In this document: piece after piece, positions 20,977 through 34,143 of the stretch
Numbering within the stretch: position 1 is the stretch's first letter
How the letters are laid out: each line of letters opens with the position of its first letter
From: Mesocentrotus franciscanus
Taxonomy: Eukaryota; Echinodermata; Echinoidea; Camarodonta; Strongylocentrotidae
DNA: 64,000 bases
Direction: 5' to 3'
Assembly: GCA_037976565.1 (NCBI GenBank)
Contig: CP137667.1
Coordinates: 2,120,390 to 2,184,389 of the forward strand
Made by a program: the position numbers and the translations under genes
Notes under the pieces: model-generated
Database searches by the model: none
The model's input: the letters and a program-made list of their open reading frames with translations, nothing else
What the model was told of the DNA's origin: nothing

Positions 20977-23301
20977 TGTTACACCCACAAATGTAATAAC
21001 GCCCACAAATGTAACAACGCCCACAAATGTAATAACACTTTACCCACAAATGTAATAACACCCACAAATGTAATAACACTTTACCCACAAATGTAATAAT
21101 TTCACCCACAAATGTAATAATTTTGAATCACCCACAAATGTAATATTGACTTTAAACACAAATGTAATAAATTTGAAGGGATATTTTGTCGAATTTGTTC
21201 AAAACTAAAACCCTGTAATAAAGCATGGGTATAGCGCGCAGTCTTTACTCCAGACCCGGTTATTTCAAAAATTTAAAAATCTTCAAAACTAAGACCCCAT
21301 AATCCTTTTCCTGTGGAATAACATGACAATCGAGCGTAGTCTTTCCTCCAGACCCGGTCATTTCAAAAATAAAAACAATAAAAACAAAACCAAAAAAATC
21401 AAATCTAAGACCCAACAATCCTCCAAACTAAGACCCTGTAATAAAGCATGGGTTTAGAGCGTTGTCTTTACTCCACACCCGGTTATTTCAAAAATAAAAC
21501 AAAACAAAACAAAAACCTTTTAAACTAAGACCCTCCATCTTCCAAATTAAGACCCGGTAATAAAGCATGGGTTTAGAGCGTAGTCTTTACTCCAGACCCG
21601 TTTAATTTTTTTAAATCTTCAAAACTAAGACCCCATCATCTTAGTCATGTGGAATAACATGAGTATTGAACGTAGTCTTTCCTCCAGACCCGGTCATTTC
21701 AAAAATAAAACAATAAAAAACAAAACAAAAAATTCAAATCTAACACCCAACAATCCTCCAAACTAAGACCCGGTAATAAAGCATGGGTTTAGAGCGTTGT
21801 CTTTACTCATCACCCTGTTATTTCAAAAATAAAACAAAACAAAACAAAAACCTTTTAAACTAAGACCCCTCCATCTTCCAAATTAAGACCCAGTAATAAA
21901 GCATGGGTTTAGAGCGTAGTCTTTACTCCAGACCCGTTTAATTTTTTTAATCTTCAAAACTAAGACCCCATCATCTTATTCATGTGGAATAACATGAGTA
22001 TTGAACGTAGTCTTTCCTCTAGACTCGGTTATTTCAAAAACAAAACAAAACAAAAACAAAAACTTTAAAATTAAGACCCACCATCTTCCAAACTAAGATC
22101 CTGTAATAAAGCATGGGTTTAGAGCATAGTTGTTCTTCCAGACCCGGTCATTTAAAAAAATGATATAATATATACCATATTTAAATACATTTAAGGTCAC
22201 TTATTCGATTACTTTTTTTCTACGAACATTGAATTCCAGGATATTTGTGGGCGTTAGAATTTTTACATATTAACAAATCGTCGACGGTCAACGAACCATC
22301 GAATCGGTCCCTCCTCTGTGTGTTATATATATGGACCATTTTGACTGATTTGTCAGTTCGTGTGACCGCCGACCAATCATTTATTTGTGACGTGTTGTAT
22401 CCACATATGTTATAATGTAATTTATTTTTAAATGAAAAAAAAAGAGGAATAAAATGGTGGGACTTAGTTTCGAAGATTTGTTTAAATTTCTTTTTCTTTT
22501 GAAATAACCGGGTCTGGAGGAAAAACTACGCTCTATACCCATGTTATTCCACTGGAAAAGAATAGGGAGGTCTTAGTTTGAAGATTTTTTTTTTTTTTTA
22601 AATAACCGAGTCTGAAGTAAAGACTACGCTCTAATCCCATACTTTATTACCGGGTCTTAATTTGGAGGATTGTTGGGTCTTAGATTTGAATTTTTGTTTT
22701 TTTTTGTTTTTTTATTTTTGAAATGTCCGGGTCTGGAGGAAAGACTACGCTCGATTGTTATGTTATTCCACAGGAAAATGATTATGGGGTCTGTTTTTAA
22801 ATTTTGAAATAACCGGGTCTGGAGTAAAGACTGCGCGCTATACCCATGCTTTATTACAGGGTTTTAGTTTTGAACAAATTCGACAAAATATCCCTTCAAA
22901 TTTATTACATTTGTGGGTAAAGTCATTATTACATTTGTGGGTGATTCAAAATTATTACATTTGTGGGTAAAGTGGTTATTACATTTGTGGGTGAAATTAT
23001 TACATTTGTGGGTAAAGTGTTATTACATTTGTGGGTGTTATTACATTTGTGGGTAAAGTGTTATTACATTTGTGGGCGTTGTTACATTTGTGGGCGTTAT
23101 TACATTTGTGGGTGTAACAACCACTTACCAAAATTATTACATTTGTGGGTAAAGTGGTTATTACATTTGTGGGTGAAATTATTACATTTGTGGGTAAAGT
23201 GTTATTACATTTGTGGGTGTTATTACATTTGTGGGTAAAGTGTTATTACATTTGTGGGCGTTGTTACATTTGTGGGCGTTATTACATTTGTGGGTGTAAC
23301 A
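20977..23301. mobile_element. Foldback element 2: 2.3 kb, CCCACAAATGTAATAA arrays as inverted ends
   Basis: The left end is TGTTACACCCACAAATG plus about nine CCCACAAATGTAATAA-type units. The right end is the exact inverse, with about 16 units. Inside each arm are repeats of a longer unit (AAACTAAGACCC, GGGTTTAGAGCGTAGTCTTT, CCAGACCCGG) in left (21190-22160) and inverted (22480-22880) orientation. The core is about 22160-22480. It is flanked by C-runs on both sides (six left, five right), so a target duplication cannot be proved. Within the right arm a ~170-bp block is duplicated (about 22948-23113 and 23130-23297). It has no coding content; long open frames over the arrays are artefacts of the repeat. 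Confidence 0.85.
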
Positions 23302-23374
23302 CCCCCAAAAAAAAAAAAAAAAAAATGATTGAAAACATCACTTAGAATGTACAATAGTGTCAAAGATGATTATG

Positions 23375-23552
23375 TCGAGGCTCGTTACTAGTCAAACTTC
23401 AAAGAAATCAACTGTTATTCACTTCTCATTTCGAAACTACTGGTCCATCTGTTCTAAAATCATACGAGGGATTATCACGCCACCAATCTTCTCTACCCAT
23501 GGAATTTCATCGGACTCGGGAGCGTGTGCAAATGATGCTACTACATTAAATA
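23375..23552. mobile_element. TTAA MITE family 2, right-half fragment
   Basis: ACTACTGGTCCATCTGTTC and the end GATGCTACTACATTAA match the right arm of family 2. The left arm is missing. Confidence 0.65.
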
Positions 23553-23785
23553 TACTCTTTGCAAGGATTTAAAAAAAAATTGTTTGAAGGGAATCTTGCT
23601 GAAAAAATACTTTTTCTGCGTACAAAACAAAACCCAAATTATGTACTTTTGTCTTTATTATTCGTCTTCAAACACGTTTGTTTTGAAATTCCTTTAAAAT
23701 GTGTGTGTTAAATGACATCCTCTTACACATCAATCAACAGTTTAGGAGATATTTTGCCATCATATATTTGGTACTCCCAGCAAAA
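23553..23785. mobile_element. TTAA MITE family 1, left-truncated copy
   Basis: TTTGCAAGGATTT, then CGTCTTCAAACACGTTTG, GTGTGTGTTAAATGACATCC and TACTCCCAGC follow the family-1 order. The outer left arm is missing. Confidence 0.65.
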
Positions 23786-24130
23786 GGTTTTGGGAGCCAA
23801 AGAACTTTGGTGGGGAAAATTCACTTAAAGTGTATAATGACGTGAAAGTGGATGCTACATAACACTCATCTCTTCACGCATTTTCAAAATAATTGTGTAA
23901 CAAGACTAATATTGATGACAGAATACTAAATTTGAATATACAGCGTACAGCACAAAATGAGAATGTTGTATTCTTTTATCAATATTCATCTTCAAACAAC
24001 TAAATTACATTGTTAAATCCTTCCAGAAGCGTGTGTCTAATGACACCTTCTTCCACGTCGACATAATACTATTCAAATGATATTTTTGACCATAAAATAT
24101 TTGGGGCTCCCATCACTTTAAAGGTGCTTA
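23786..24130. mobile_element. TTAA MITE family 1, diverged copy
   Basis: From GGGAGCCAAAG to GGGGCTCCCATCAC with GCTTAA at 24130. Both arms are recognisable but more diverged than the 20.2-kb copy. Confidence 0.65.
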
Positions 24131-24404
24131 ACGTCAACGTGTATGTCAGGATTTCTTGTTGAGATCGAGCTACATAACGACCAGGAGTCATGAGACATTT
24201 TCGGAACCCAGTCATTCATGGAAACCATTTTGGTCGACGTCGAGCAGCTGTTTTTCAAGTTATTTTCATTTTTCTCGTCGAGGGTCGGGGAGTGGGGGAA
24301 GAATCATACCTTCATGCATATTATATAATTTAACCTGATCAGTGTGAGCAGCATAATGCATTGGGGAAAAAATCTTCTTAGACAGACTGTTGTTATACTT
24401 GGAC

Positions 24405-24620
24405 AGGTGCTCACTTTCAAGGAATTTCAAAACAAATGTGTTTGAAAACAAATAGTAATGAAAGAATACACAATTTTAATATTCTGATGCTCCGGTATTC
24501 AAATTTCGTTTTCTATCATTAATATTTTTCTAACCCGTTTGTTTTGAAAATACTCGCAGATATGATATCCTCTTTCCTGTCATCAAATAACATATGTAGA
24601 TATTGCCATCATTTTTTCAA
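24405..24620. mobile_element. TTAA MITE family 1, partial diverged copy
   Basis: TTTCAAAACAAATGTGTTTG, AATGAAAGAATACA and the inverted GTTTTGAAAATACTCGCAG are present. The outer ends are missing. Confidence 0.55.
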
Positions 24621-27062
24621 AGAGGCATTAGGCTAATGCGACCATGATTTTGTAAGCCTCCGTAAAAATGTATAGGAAAGTTAAAATGTCTTGATTTGGT
24701 CATATATTCGTGATTAAAGGGGGTGTTGAGTTCTGGGAAGGGTCGGGGACGTGTCCGAAAGTGTCAGGAAAATGATGAAACGATTAAAGAGATTAAACAC
24801 AAACAAAATCGATAGGTTATGGACTGAATAGACAATTGAGAATTTTAAAAACAGATTAGATTATTGTAGATGAACATGAATTCGTGCCAAACACAACTCA
24901 CCGAGACAAACTTAGGCTGTGGTGATGGTGTTCCTCCGTCGAATGGGCATGATCTGAAGAGTAACCATAATTATGCGTATACATATGTCGCGACATTTGT
25001 ATCACCTTATTCCATATCCTTGGTTGTGTTCATCCTTTATCAAAACATGTATCCATTATTCCACCGTTTTCCATTAAAAGCGGCTGATAGCTACAAAACA
25101 TAACACAGAATGACCTGAGAAACGACGTGAATAGGATAGGGCGCGCCTTTTCCACAGAAACCGCGCGAAACATTTTGGAAACCATTCAGGAATGAAGATG
25201 TGAGAAAATAAGTGATTGATTTATTATGTTTGCAGCTACATAGGTGGTTTGACCTATTTGACCAAGAGGATCGTAGTTGTGTGACAAAACACAATTTTGT
25301 CAAAGCAAACGACTGACACTATAGGTATGGAGCTATGTCCATAGCTCCATGCCTATAATATATATAATATATAGGGGTCTTTATAGGTCTTTTTGTATAA
25401 ATTCTTGCATGTACTTACATTATAATGTGTGATACAGTTAAATGCATTTTAATTATACCATAGAGCATGTATATGTGTATAATACATAGGACATGCCTTA
25501 ATACATAGACTAACGCACATTCCACAGAAGGGAAATGAGCCATAAACTACGCTGGTCAAGCAGTGGAGGCATGGACATCCCTTTAGACCATTCACTCTCG
25601 CTGAGATAAGATTATGTTATATTGCATAGACTTTGTAGACTTACGAGATGCAGTAGGTTAAGAAATGTGGTATGCGGCGAGGATAAGACCTTGCGTCGTG
25701 TAATTTATGTTGCCTGACCGAAGCAAATCGAACATGTTCCCTGCATGTGGACGTGATATACTTCTTGTATGTGGATTTATAATTTCCAAAAACGTAAGCT
25801 GTAGTTGCGTTTACGAAGTAATCGTCTTGATGTGCATACTTCTAATGCCATCTCTTTCATACACATATCAATATTACATCTCTTCACTAAGTTCACTTAT
25901 ATATTCTTTCCTACTCGCATAAAATGAAAACATCTGTATATTTTGGCCTTGGTTGCCTGTTATTGTAAAAAGTAATAATTATGTAATTAGAATGCATATA
26001 GTGAATTGCATTTTGCCATCAAAAATGTTGTATTGTTAATTAAATGTGTTGGTGACCCAACTTTCTAGATAGGATTCCATCCATAATTATATGACAGACG
26101 TCATCCGACAACATTAATGTGATAGGTCTACTAGCCTAAGTGATGAGATTCGTAAATTTAATGTGTATAAACAAAATGACATAAATGTTAATAACGTTTA
26201 GAGAAGGTTCAATTAATATTTAATTAATCCGAATTCATATATTTCAGGCTTGACATATGTCAAAATTTGTGACAATAACAAGTAGTATGTGCAAGAAACT
26301 CTGATTTACGATAATGTAATAATACTAATAATTTTAGTTGCATAATGAATGAAGAGAAGCAAATGACTAGATTTGATCTGTATTATGATATTTAAGATTT
26401 CTTTTTACTTCATTTCCCTTCTATATTTCATTCATTCTTCCTTTCTTTGATCCTTTTTCTATTTGTTTTATGGATTTTAGTACTCATCTATCCATTTGTT
26501 TATGTAAGGTTATTCCAGCAATAATCGCACATGGTTATATTTTGGGGCCTATCACAGAAACAAACAAAATAATGTTGTTTGCTTTGCATTTCAATACAGA
26601 TGAGGTATATAGTACAGCCTTCACATTTCTTCAGGACACAGAAATAGATAGAATGTGTATCAATTTAGTGAGCAACCTATTCAAGATTAATTTTAAATAC
26701 CCTCACCTCTTTCTTTGGCCTTGTTTATTGTCTTTGTTTGTTTGTTGTTGATTTTTTTTTTTTCATTTCATATCATTATCTCTTCCAACTTTTGCATGAA
26801 TTTTTTCCCATTTCACTTTTATTCAGTTTGCCTCTTTTCTCCACCTACCGTTATGGAAATAAGTCGGGTATACCGGCCTACGTATATATTATTGTTCGAA
26901 ATTTCGGGTTTATATCATTTCCACCTTCAGGTTATTCACCAATAAACCATTTTCAAGCTCGGAAAATGCAAAATATCAACTATCTTATCTAATCTAGTCA
27001 CTAATCTATATAGTTTGACAATTCTCAGCTGGCCAACAGAGGGCGATCTCCCTTCAGTCCCC
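24621..27062. other. 2.4 kb without recognised genes; one 36-bp palindrome
   Basis: Short open frames are scattered and none has coding character or splice context. A near-perfect palindrome lies at 25321-25356 (arms ATAGGTATGGAGCTATG and CATAGCTCCATGCCTAT). Confidence 0.5.
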
Positions 27063-28273
27063 CAGGAGCGGCGCCACAGGGGGCAGGGGCGGCCGCCCCT
27101 ATCATTTTCAACAAAAGGAAGAGGAAGAGAAGGAAAAAGAGGAAAAGGAGAAGGAAAAGGAAAGGAAAAGAAGGAGAAGAAAAGAAAAGGAAGGGAAGAG
27201 AAGGAGGAAGAGAACTATAAAATGTAAATATGTATGACGTAAGGGAGGGCGGGGAGAGGAAAAGAAAAAAAATAAAAATAAAGAAAAGGAGAGAAAAAAG
27301 CAGGCCGAATCAGGCGATCAGCTTATTAGCAGTTATTATATAGGCCTACTGAGTGACTGAACACAGTCCTTTGCCCGCCGATGTCATTGAGAACTCATTT
27401 AGTGAACTTCGATTACTGAAAACGTACTTGAGATCAACAATGACCCCCAAAACGTTTGTCTTCACTTCTGGTCATCAATTTAAACAGAGATAGTGATATA
27501 GATATAAACAAAGTGATTGACGCATTTGCCCCAAAACATCCCCGTAATTTGGAGTTCCTTTTGACAGAAGAAAATCAAAAGAAGTGCATGTTCGTGATGC
27601 TGTAATTAGCATTTCAGGTAAACCAGCCTACATTTGATTTGAGCTTGTTCTTGTTAATTGAACTTAAGACTTTCTTTTTAATTTGGCAAAAAGTATGTCA
27701 CAAATCGAGCCATTATGCATCAATTAAAAAAAAAATCTTCAACTTCTGAGAGGGGACATCCCTGCGTCGTGCAAGCGCGACGATGGCGCTGGCGATTCGC
27801 CCCAAGGCGCGTAGCCAGGGGGCGATGGGGCGCTCGCCCCCAAACATGCAACGCCTGCCCCCAAAAAAAAAAAGAGAGAGAGAGAGAAAAAAAAAAAGGA
27901 AGAGGACGTAAGAAGAAAAAGGAGCAGACAAAGAAAATTTTTTGAAAATTCAGAAGAGGATTAAAAGTCGAGAACGGTGCAACAAATCGTCTTCTTTCTC
28001 TAATAATTTAATGAAACCTCAAAGCTTTCGCGCTTCGCGCGGGAGGTGGAAAACTGAATTCATACAAGGATTAAGAGTCGAGAACTGTACAACTATTTGG
28101 ACTTCTTTCTCTAATAGTTTAATGAAACGTCAAAGCTGCCGCGCTTAGCGCAGGAAACTCCCCTTCCTGCACCCACCCCTAGAGCGCGCTTCGCGTGCTC
28201 ACCACCGCCCCTAAAATAAAATCCTAGCTACGCACCTGTTCGCCCCCTAACAAAATAACCTGGCGCCGCCCTG
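27063..28273. mobile_element. Outer hAT-like element with CAGGRGCGGCGCCA-type ends
   Basis: The left end CAGGAGCGGCGCCA and the right end TGGCGCCGCCCTG are inverted repeats. The 8-bp flanks agree only in the last four bases, so the boundary is uncertain. It contains an A/G-rich tract (27113-27215) and a nested hAT MITE (27804-28238). No transposase frame is visible. Confidence 0.5.
27804..28238. mobile_element. Inner 435-bp hAT MITE, 8-bp duplication TTCGCCCC
   Basis: TTCGCCCC at 27796-27803 is repeated exactly at 28239-28246. The ends AAGGCGCGTAGCCAGG and CCTAGCTACGCACCTG are imperfect inverted repeats. Inside, a ~110-bp block starting near AGGATTAA is tandemly duplicated (about 27955-28062 and 28068-28150). 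A related diverged fragment lies at 31709-31915 in reverse orientation. Confidence 0.82.
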
Positions 28274-28800
28274 GTTGCCCCTATCTCTCAATGCGTTGGA
28301 TTCAGTAACTGTTCTAATCCTATTTGTAAGCACAATTATAACAAATAGAATAAATAAAGATGTATATTTGACACATCAATACTTATAAACAGTGAAAATA
28401 CTAACTAAAAATTAAAAAGAGTAAAATAGAAAGGTCATGGACTCGTTTTGAAATAAACCTACGTCCGTTCAATTTCTGTAGAATCGTGATGAGAAAGCAA
28501 ACAAAATGTTATTATAACCCACAACATGTATGAGTTTATAAGCATATCAAAGTGAATGTCATAGTCACTTCATATGAAATGGCATCTTTCCAACCATATT
28601 ATATAGTTTTTTTTCTATTCAGGAAAGGAAAATTACCCCCACCAAAACACTGATTTGAAGAAGAACAAAAATATGTTGTTGGACACAATTTAAAAGATGA
28701 GCGAAATAGGCCTACATTACCACGGCATTTTAGTAAAGGTGATACGGATAACATATAATATAGCTTAGTGAATAAGTTTGGAGTGTTTGATATTATGATT
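28274..28800. other. No recognised features
   Basis: AT-rich sequence with no coding or repeat signal recognised. Confidence 0.45.
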
Positions 28801-28995
28801 TTAAAGCCCCTCTATAGTGTTGGGAACCCAAAATTTGTCAAAAATTTGATAGCAAAATTTCATTAAAATTGTTTAATGATGTGAAATATAATGTCAATTC
28901 TACAGAGATTTTCAAAACAAATGTGATCGACACAATTTAGGTTTTCTGTTGTACGCAGAAAACCCAAATTTTGTACCCTTGCAGAATCATAGCAA
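28801..28995. mobile_element. TTAA MITE family 1, left half
   Basis: It starts exactly TTAAAGCCCCTCTATAGTG, giving the best view of the family-1 left terminus, and runs through the centre GTTTTCTGTTGTACGCAGAAAAC-type palindrome. The right arm is lost after CAAATTTTGTACC. Confidence 0.75.
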
Positions 28996-29056
28996 GGAAA
29001 ATATTTAATTTGAGATAGTCGAAACACGAGTTATACAGGAATGGAAAGTCATAATT

Positions 29057-30900
29057 AAATTTCACTCAAAAATATCAAAGTCATTCTAAAATGTCTCAGG
29101 CCTTGTGTAGACCCTAAGCTGGATTTCTAGGGAACCTCTGCTCATGAGTGCATGGAGTGGTCCCCGGAGTTTGGGGAGAATGCAACCCAGTTTTTGTATC
29201 AAAATTTGTACTTTTACAATGTCAAATTCGCTTTTATTGTACTCACTAATATTGTACAGTCTATTTCTATCGGTAATATATATATAAAGCATATACAATA
29301 AATTTCACTCAAAAATATCAAAGTCATTCTAAAATGTCTCAGGCCTTGTGTAGGCCCTAAGCTGGATTTCTAGGGAACCTCTGCTCATGATCGAGTGCAT
29401 GGAGTGGTCCCCGGAGTTTGGGGAGAATGCAACCCAGTTTTTGTATCAACATTTGTACTTTTACAATGTCAAATTCGCTTTTATTGTACTCACTAATATT
29501 GTACAGTCTATTTCTATCGGTAATATATATATAAAGCATATACAATAAATTTCACTCAAAAATATCAAAGTCATTCTAAAATGTCTCAGGCCTTGTGTAG
29601 GCCCTAAGCTGGATTTCTAGGGAACCTCTGCTCATGATCGAGTGCATGGAGTGGTCCCCGGAGTTTGGGGAGAATGCAACCCAGTTTTTGTATCAACATT
29701 TGTACTTTTACAATGTCAAATTCGCTTTTATTGTACTCACTAATATTGTACAGTCTATTTCTATCGGTAATATATATATAAAGCATATACAATAAATTTC
29801 ACTCAAAAATATCAAAGTCATTCTAAAATGTCTCAGGCCTTGTGTAGGCCCTAAGCTGGATTTCTAGGGGAACCTCTGATCATGAGTGCATGGAGTGGTC
29901 CCCCGGAGTTTGGGGGAGAATGCAACCCAGTTTTTGTATCAACATTTGTACTTTTACAATGTCAAATTCACTTTTTATTGTACTCACTAATATTGTACAG
30001 TCTATTTCTACCTGTAATATATATATAAAGCATATACAATAAATTTCACTCAAAAATATCAAAGTCATTCTAAAATGTCTCAGGCCTTGTGTAGGCCCTA
30101 AGCTGGATTTCTAGGGAACCTCTGCTCATGATCGAGTGCATGGAGTGGTCCCCGGAGTTTGGGGAGAATGCAACCCAGTTTTTGTATCAACATTTGTACT
30201 TTTACAATGTCAAATTCGCTTTTATTGTACTCACTAATATTGTACAGTCTATTTCTATCGGTAATATATATATAAAGCATATACAATAAATTTCACTCAA
30301 AAATATCAAAGTCATTCTAAAATGTCTCAGGCCTTGTGTAGGCCCTAAGCTGGATTTCTAGGGAACCTCTGATCATGAGTGCATGAAGTGGTCCCCCGGA
30401 GTTTGGGGGAGAATGCAACCCAGTTTTGTATCAAAATTTGTACTTTTACAATGTCAAATTCGCTTTTATTGCTCTCACTAATATTGTACAGTCTATTTCT
30501 ATCAGTAATATATATATAAAGCATATACAATAAATTTCACTCAAAAATATCAAAGTCATTCTAAAATGTCTCAGGCCTTGTGTAGGCCCTAAGCTTGATT
30601 TCTAGGGGAACCTCTGATCATGAGTGCATGGAGTGGTCCCCTGGAGTTTGGGGGAGAATGCAAACCAGTTTTTGTATCGAAATTTGTACTTTTACAAAAT
30701 CAAATTCGCTTTTATTGCTCTCACTAATATTGTACAGTCTATTTCTATCTGTAATATATATATAAAGCATATACAATAAATTTCACTCAAAAATATCAAA
30801 GTCATTCTAAAATGCTTCAGGGCTTGTGTAGGCCCTAAGCTGGATCTCTTCAGGATCCTGTGAGCGGTCCCCATGAGTTTTGGGAGAACGCCACGCAGAT
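29057..30900. repeat. 247-bp satellite, about seven full units plus a degenerate last one
   Basis: The unit starts AATTTCACTCAAAAATATC and includes CAGGCCTTGTGTAGGCCC, GGAGTTTGGGGAGAATGC and the (TA)n word ATATATATATAAAGC. Units start near 29058, 29301, 29548, 29796, 30044, 30290, 30534 and 30778. The first five are nearly identical; the last two have small indels and the final one diverges after about 30840. The period is not a multiple of three, so open minus-strand frames of ~62 codons in each unit are not evidence of a gene. Confidence 0.92.
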
Positions 30901-31708
30901 TTTGTATCGACCCTGCTGGTAACATTAAGATTATAATTTGATGTTTTTCATTCCAGATTTGCTTTCCCATGATATGATGAAATTCGTTATTTACATCATT
31001 CGGACATCAATTGAAAAGCCACTTTGGGAATACTTCAACAAATGCCGTATCAAAAGTTTACCATCGCCATGAAAATGAGTTTGTCTTGCAAACCTTTCAT
31101 GAAAGAGAGCCTTTGATGCCTTTATAACAAACTACTTTTAATTGATAAGCCCTAATCCTATCGTGCTGAAATTTAATGATCTGAATCCTGATAAGTATTA
31201 AAACATTACTGTAACATTTTCATAAAATTTAACATTGTTATTATATTTTTTTATTGATTCATTTTATTTTTGCTACGCCCTCTATGATTAATTTACTCTT
31301 CTAACCATGTATTTTTTTGTCAAAGGACCATATAATTTGTTTTAATTTAGTTTTTAAAGTCAACGTGTCTTATCTGCTCCGTCTTATATTCCATTTATTA
31401 GTATAGGTAACTCCAGCGAGACAGAATAGACATCCAATCCTCATATTTTTTTATGGATTTACTCTTTAATTTTAAAAGATTTTATATTGATGTATAGTTT
31501 ATTTTGCGGAAAGTTTTCCCTAAAGTGCAAACACTAAAATTTTCTGTTTTGAAAACCTATGATATAATGTATTGGGGCAGGGCTCCCCGCTCAGTGTCTT
31601 GTGATACTTGTTGATTTCACTCTCCTTAATGGCTCATCTTTTAATTTTCTTTTGTAACTATGCGGGTATTATTTATTATTTGTCAGTGCTTTCATGGACC
31701 CTAAACAA
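30901..31708. other. No recognised features
   Basis: AT-rich, with no gene or boundaried repeat recognised. Confidence 0.45.
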
Positions 31709-31915
31709 GCGCGTAGCTAGATTTTTATTTTAGGGGGTCGAATCACTTACAGAGCGCATGCGCTCCTATAAAGGGGTGCAGGGGGAAGTTTTTCCTCCCG
31801 CGCGAAGCGCTGAAGCTTTGACGTTTCATTAAATTATTAGAGAAACTGAAGACGATTGGTTGTACCGTTCTCTACTCTTAATCCTTGTCTGAATTTTCAA
31901 AAATAATGTTTGATT
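31709..31915. mobile_element. hAT MITE fragment, inverse of the 28-kb element
   Basis: AAGCGCGTAGCTAGATTTTT, GAAGCTTTGACGTTTCATTA and ACTCTTAATCCTTG match the reverse complement of 27955-28235. The far end is not found; a G/C-rich stretch with repeated GGTCxGATGAGCAT words continues to about 32260. Confidence 0.6.
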
Positions 31916-32273
31916 CATTGTTATGCCGTGGCGTAATGAGCAAAAACTTTTTTTTTTTTTGGGGGCAGAAAAAATTCGCATCACCATCCGACTCTTACAT
32001 GTTACATGCCTGCAGGCCCCGCGGAACGCTTTTCAAAGTGGGAGGGGAGGGGCTAAAGTATTTACGATCAGGTAGAGTGGAGCGTAAATTGGCTTGGGGT
32101 CCAGGGGCATTACGGTCAGATGAGCATTAAAGCTAGGGATTAAGGCATTTAATAACGGTCGGATGAGCATCCAGGGGCCCGCCTTAGGCCCTTGGTGGGG
32201 TCCAGGGTGCAGCACGGGGTGATACAAGATTTCGATTTTTTTGGGGGGCGCTGGGCTGGGCTGGTGGCTATAG

Positions 32274-32463
32274 AATTCAAAGCTCATTTCACAACTACAT
32301 TTTTAAATAAAGGATAATATATGATGCATATCTGTTTAATATTTTTATCTGTCTGTCATCTCTTTATTAATCTTTATCAGCTGATCATTTGTCTGTTCTA
32401 TAAATTCAAAGCTCATTTCACAACTATTTTAAATAAAGGATAATATATGATGCATATCTGTTG
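32274..32463 (+). repeat. Direct duplication of a ~62-bp block
   Basis: ATTCAAAGCTCATTTCACAA through ATGATGCATATCTGTT occurs at about 32274-32336 and again at about 32404-32463, differing by small indels. Confidence 0.8.
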
Positions 32464-33665
32464 TTTCTTTATTAATATTTTTATCACAGTCTTTGTCATC
32501 TCTTCTTCTCTCTCTCTCTCTCTCTTTGGCCGGCGTTTTGTCGCCCCCCTGGCCCTAACACCGTCCATCTGGATAGGGGGCGAAAAACTGAGCGTGACAG
32601 ACGGTACAAGCAATGTGTGCAGGCATTGAGATAATGACATAATACAAATATTAATAAACAACAACATTTAAAGCATCAAATATCTTTCTCTGGTGTGAAA
32701 TGGTCACTTATCATGATAATTAAAGTTTTTGGGCAAGAGAAGTTTAATCTTTAATCTTCGATCAAAGCATTGGAAATATAAAACGATACTGATTATGTTC
32801 ATGATATCAAATTCCAAAAAGTACGTTGCAGAACAAGCCATCAGAAAGCATAAAGTCTGCAAAATTGTATTTGAAGTCATTTGTATATATACAACTGAAA
32901 AACAAATACAAGTACCTACAAAAGCGTGACGGAAGGGATACAATTTTGTTTTACCTTTGACCTGCTATGAAATGTTATATATTTGTGCATTTACATAGAC
33001 AAGACAGATATTATGGACTACACATGTCTTTTTACCATAAATATGTTGTTTAATTTATGGCTTTAAAAGGGAATTTGGAGTAAAAATATCGAGAAATTAT
33101 AGACGAAACAATTTCATAGAATTAGTCACATTTATATAGTTTTTCAACAGATTTGAAATTGGCGATTGTTAACTTGATATAATGTCTGCGCCTTTCGTCT
33201 CACAAAAGCAGAAGAGCTTTTGTCAGTAATCTACCCATCTTTTTCTAACCTTGTACTGATACTTACTAAAAATAAGTATAATTTGTAATAATTATTGCTT
33301 TGCTGGGGCAAAAATTTAAAAAGAATATTTGACCAGAGAAAACAAGAGGGAGGGGACACGTGTAAATTTGTGTAGTGAAGGTATACGGGTACTTTGATTT
33401 TGCCAGCGGGGTGAGGGGACCCTCTCAGATCCTTAACCGAATGCACCACTGTAAATATACCGCTTACATTGTTATTTACCAAATGAATGATTAACAATTT
33501 CGATAAATTGGTCGTTGATGATTCGAGTCCTGCTCTAAGCTTAATGCATTATACATGTATATTACATAATTTCGGTTGTAGAAATGGATACAATGTACTT
33601 GAACAAAGCAATATACATTATACCTTATTATTTTATACTACTGATAAGAAGAAGCAGCAGCTGTA
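32464..33665. other. No recognised genes; short (CT)n at 32503-32525
   Basis: AT-rich, with a CT microsatellite and no supported gene. Confidence 0.45.
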
Positions 33666-34068
<403 letters not shown>

Positions 34069-34143
34069 TACAGGCAAAGTATTACTAATAGCATCTTTAG
34101 CAACAAGACACGTATCGCATCTCCGCTTTATCTACGTATCTAT

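Noticed and set aside
22963..23345. Frames rich in HLWV and YICG
   Set aside because: They are translations of the TTACATTTGTGGG array in foldback element 2.
29086..30530. Repeated ~62-codon minus-strand frames in the 247-bp satellite
   Set aside because: The period is not a multiple of three, the frames do not join, and they have no start or splice context beyond the repeat itself.
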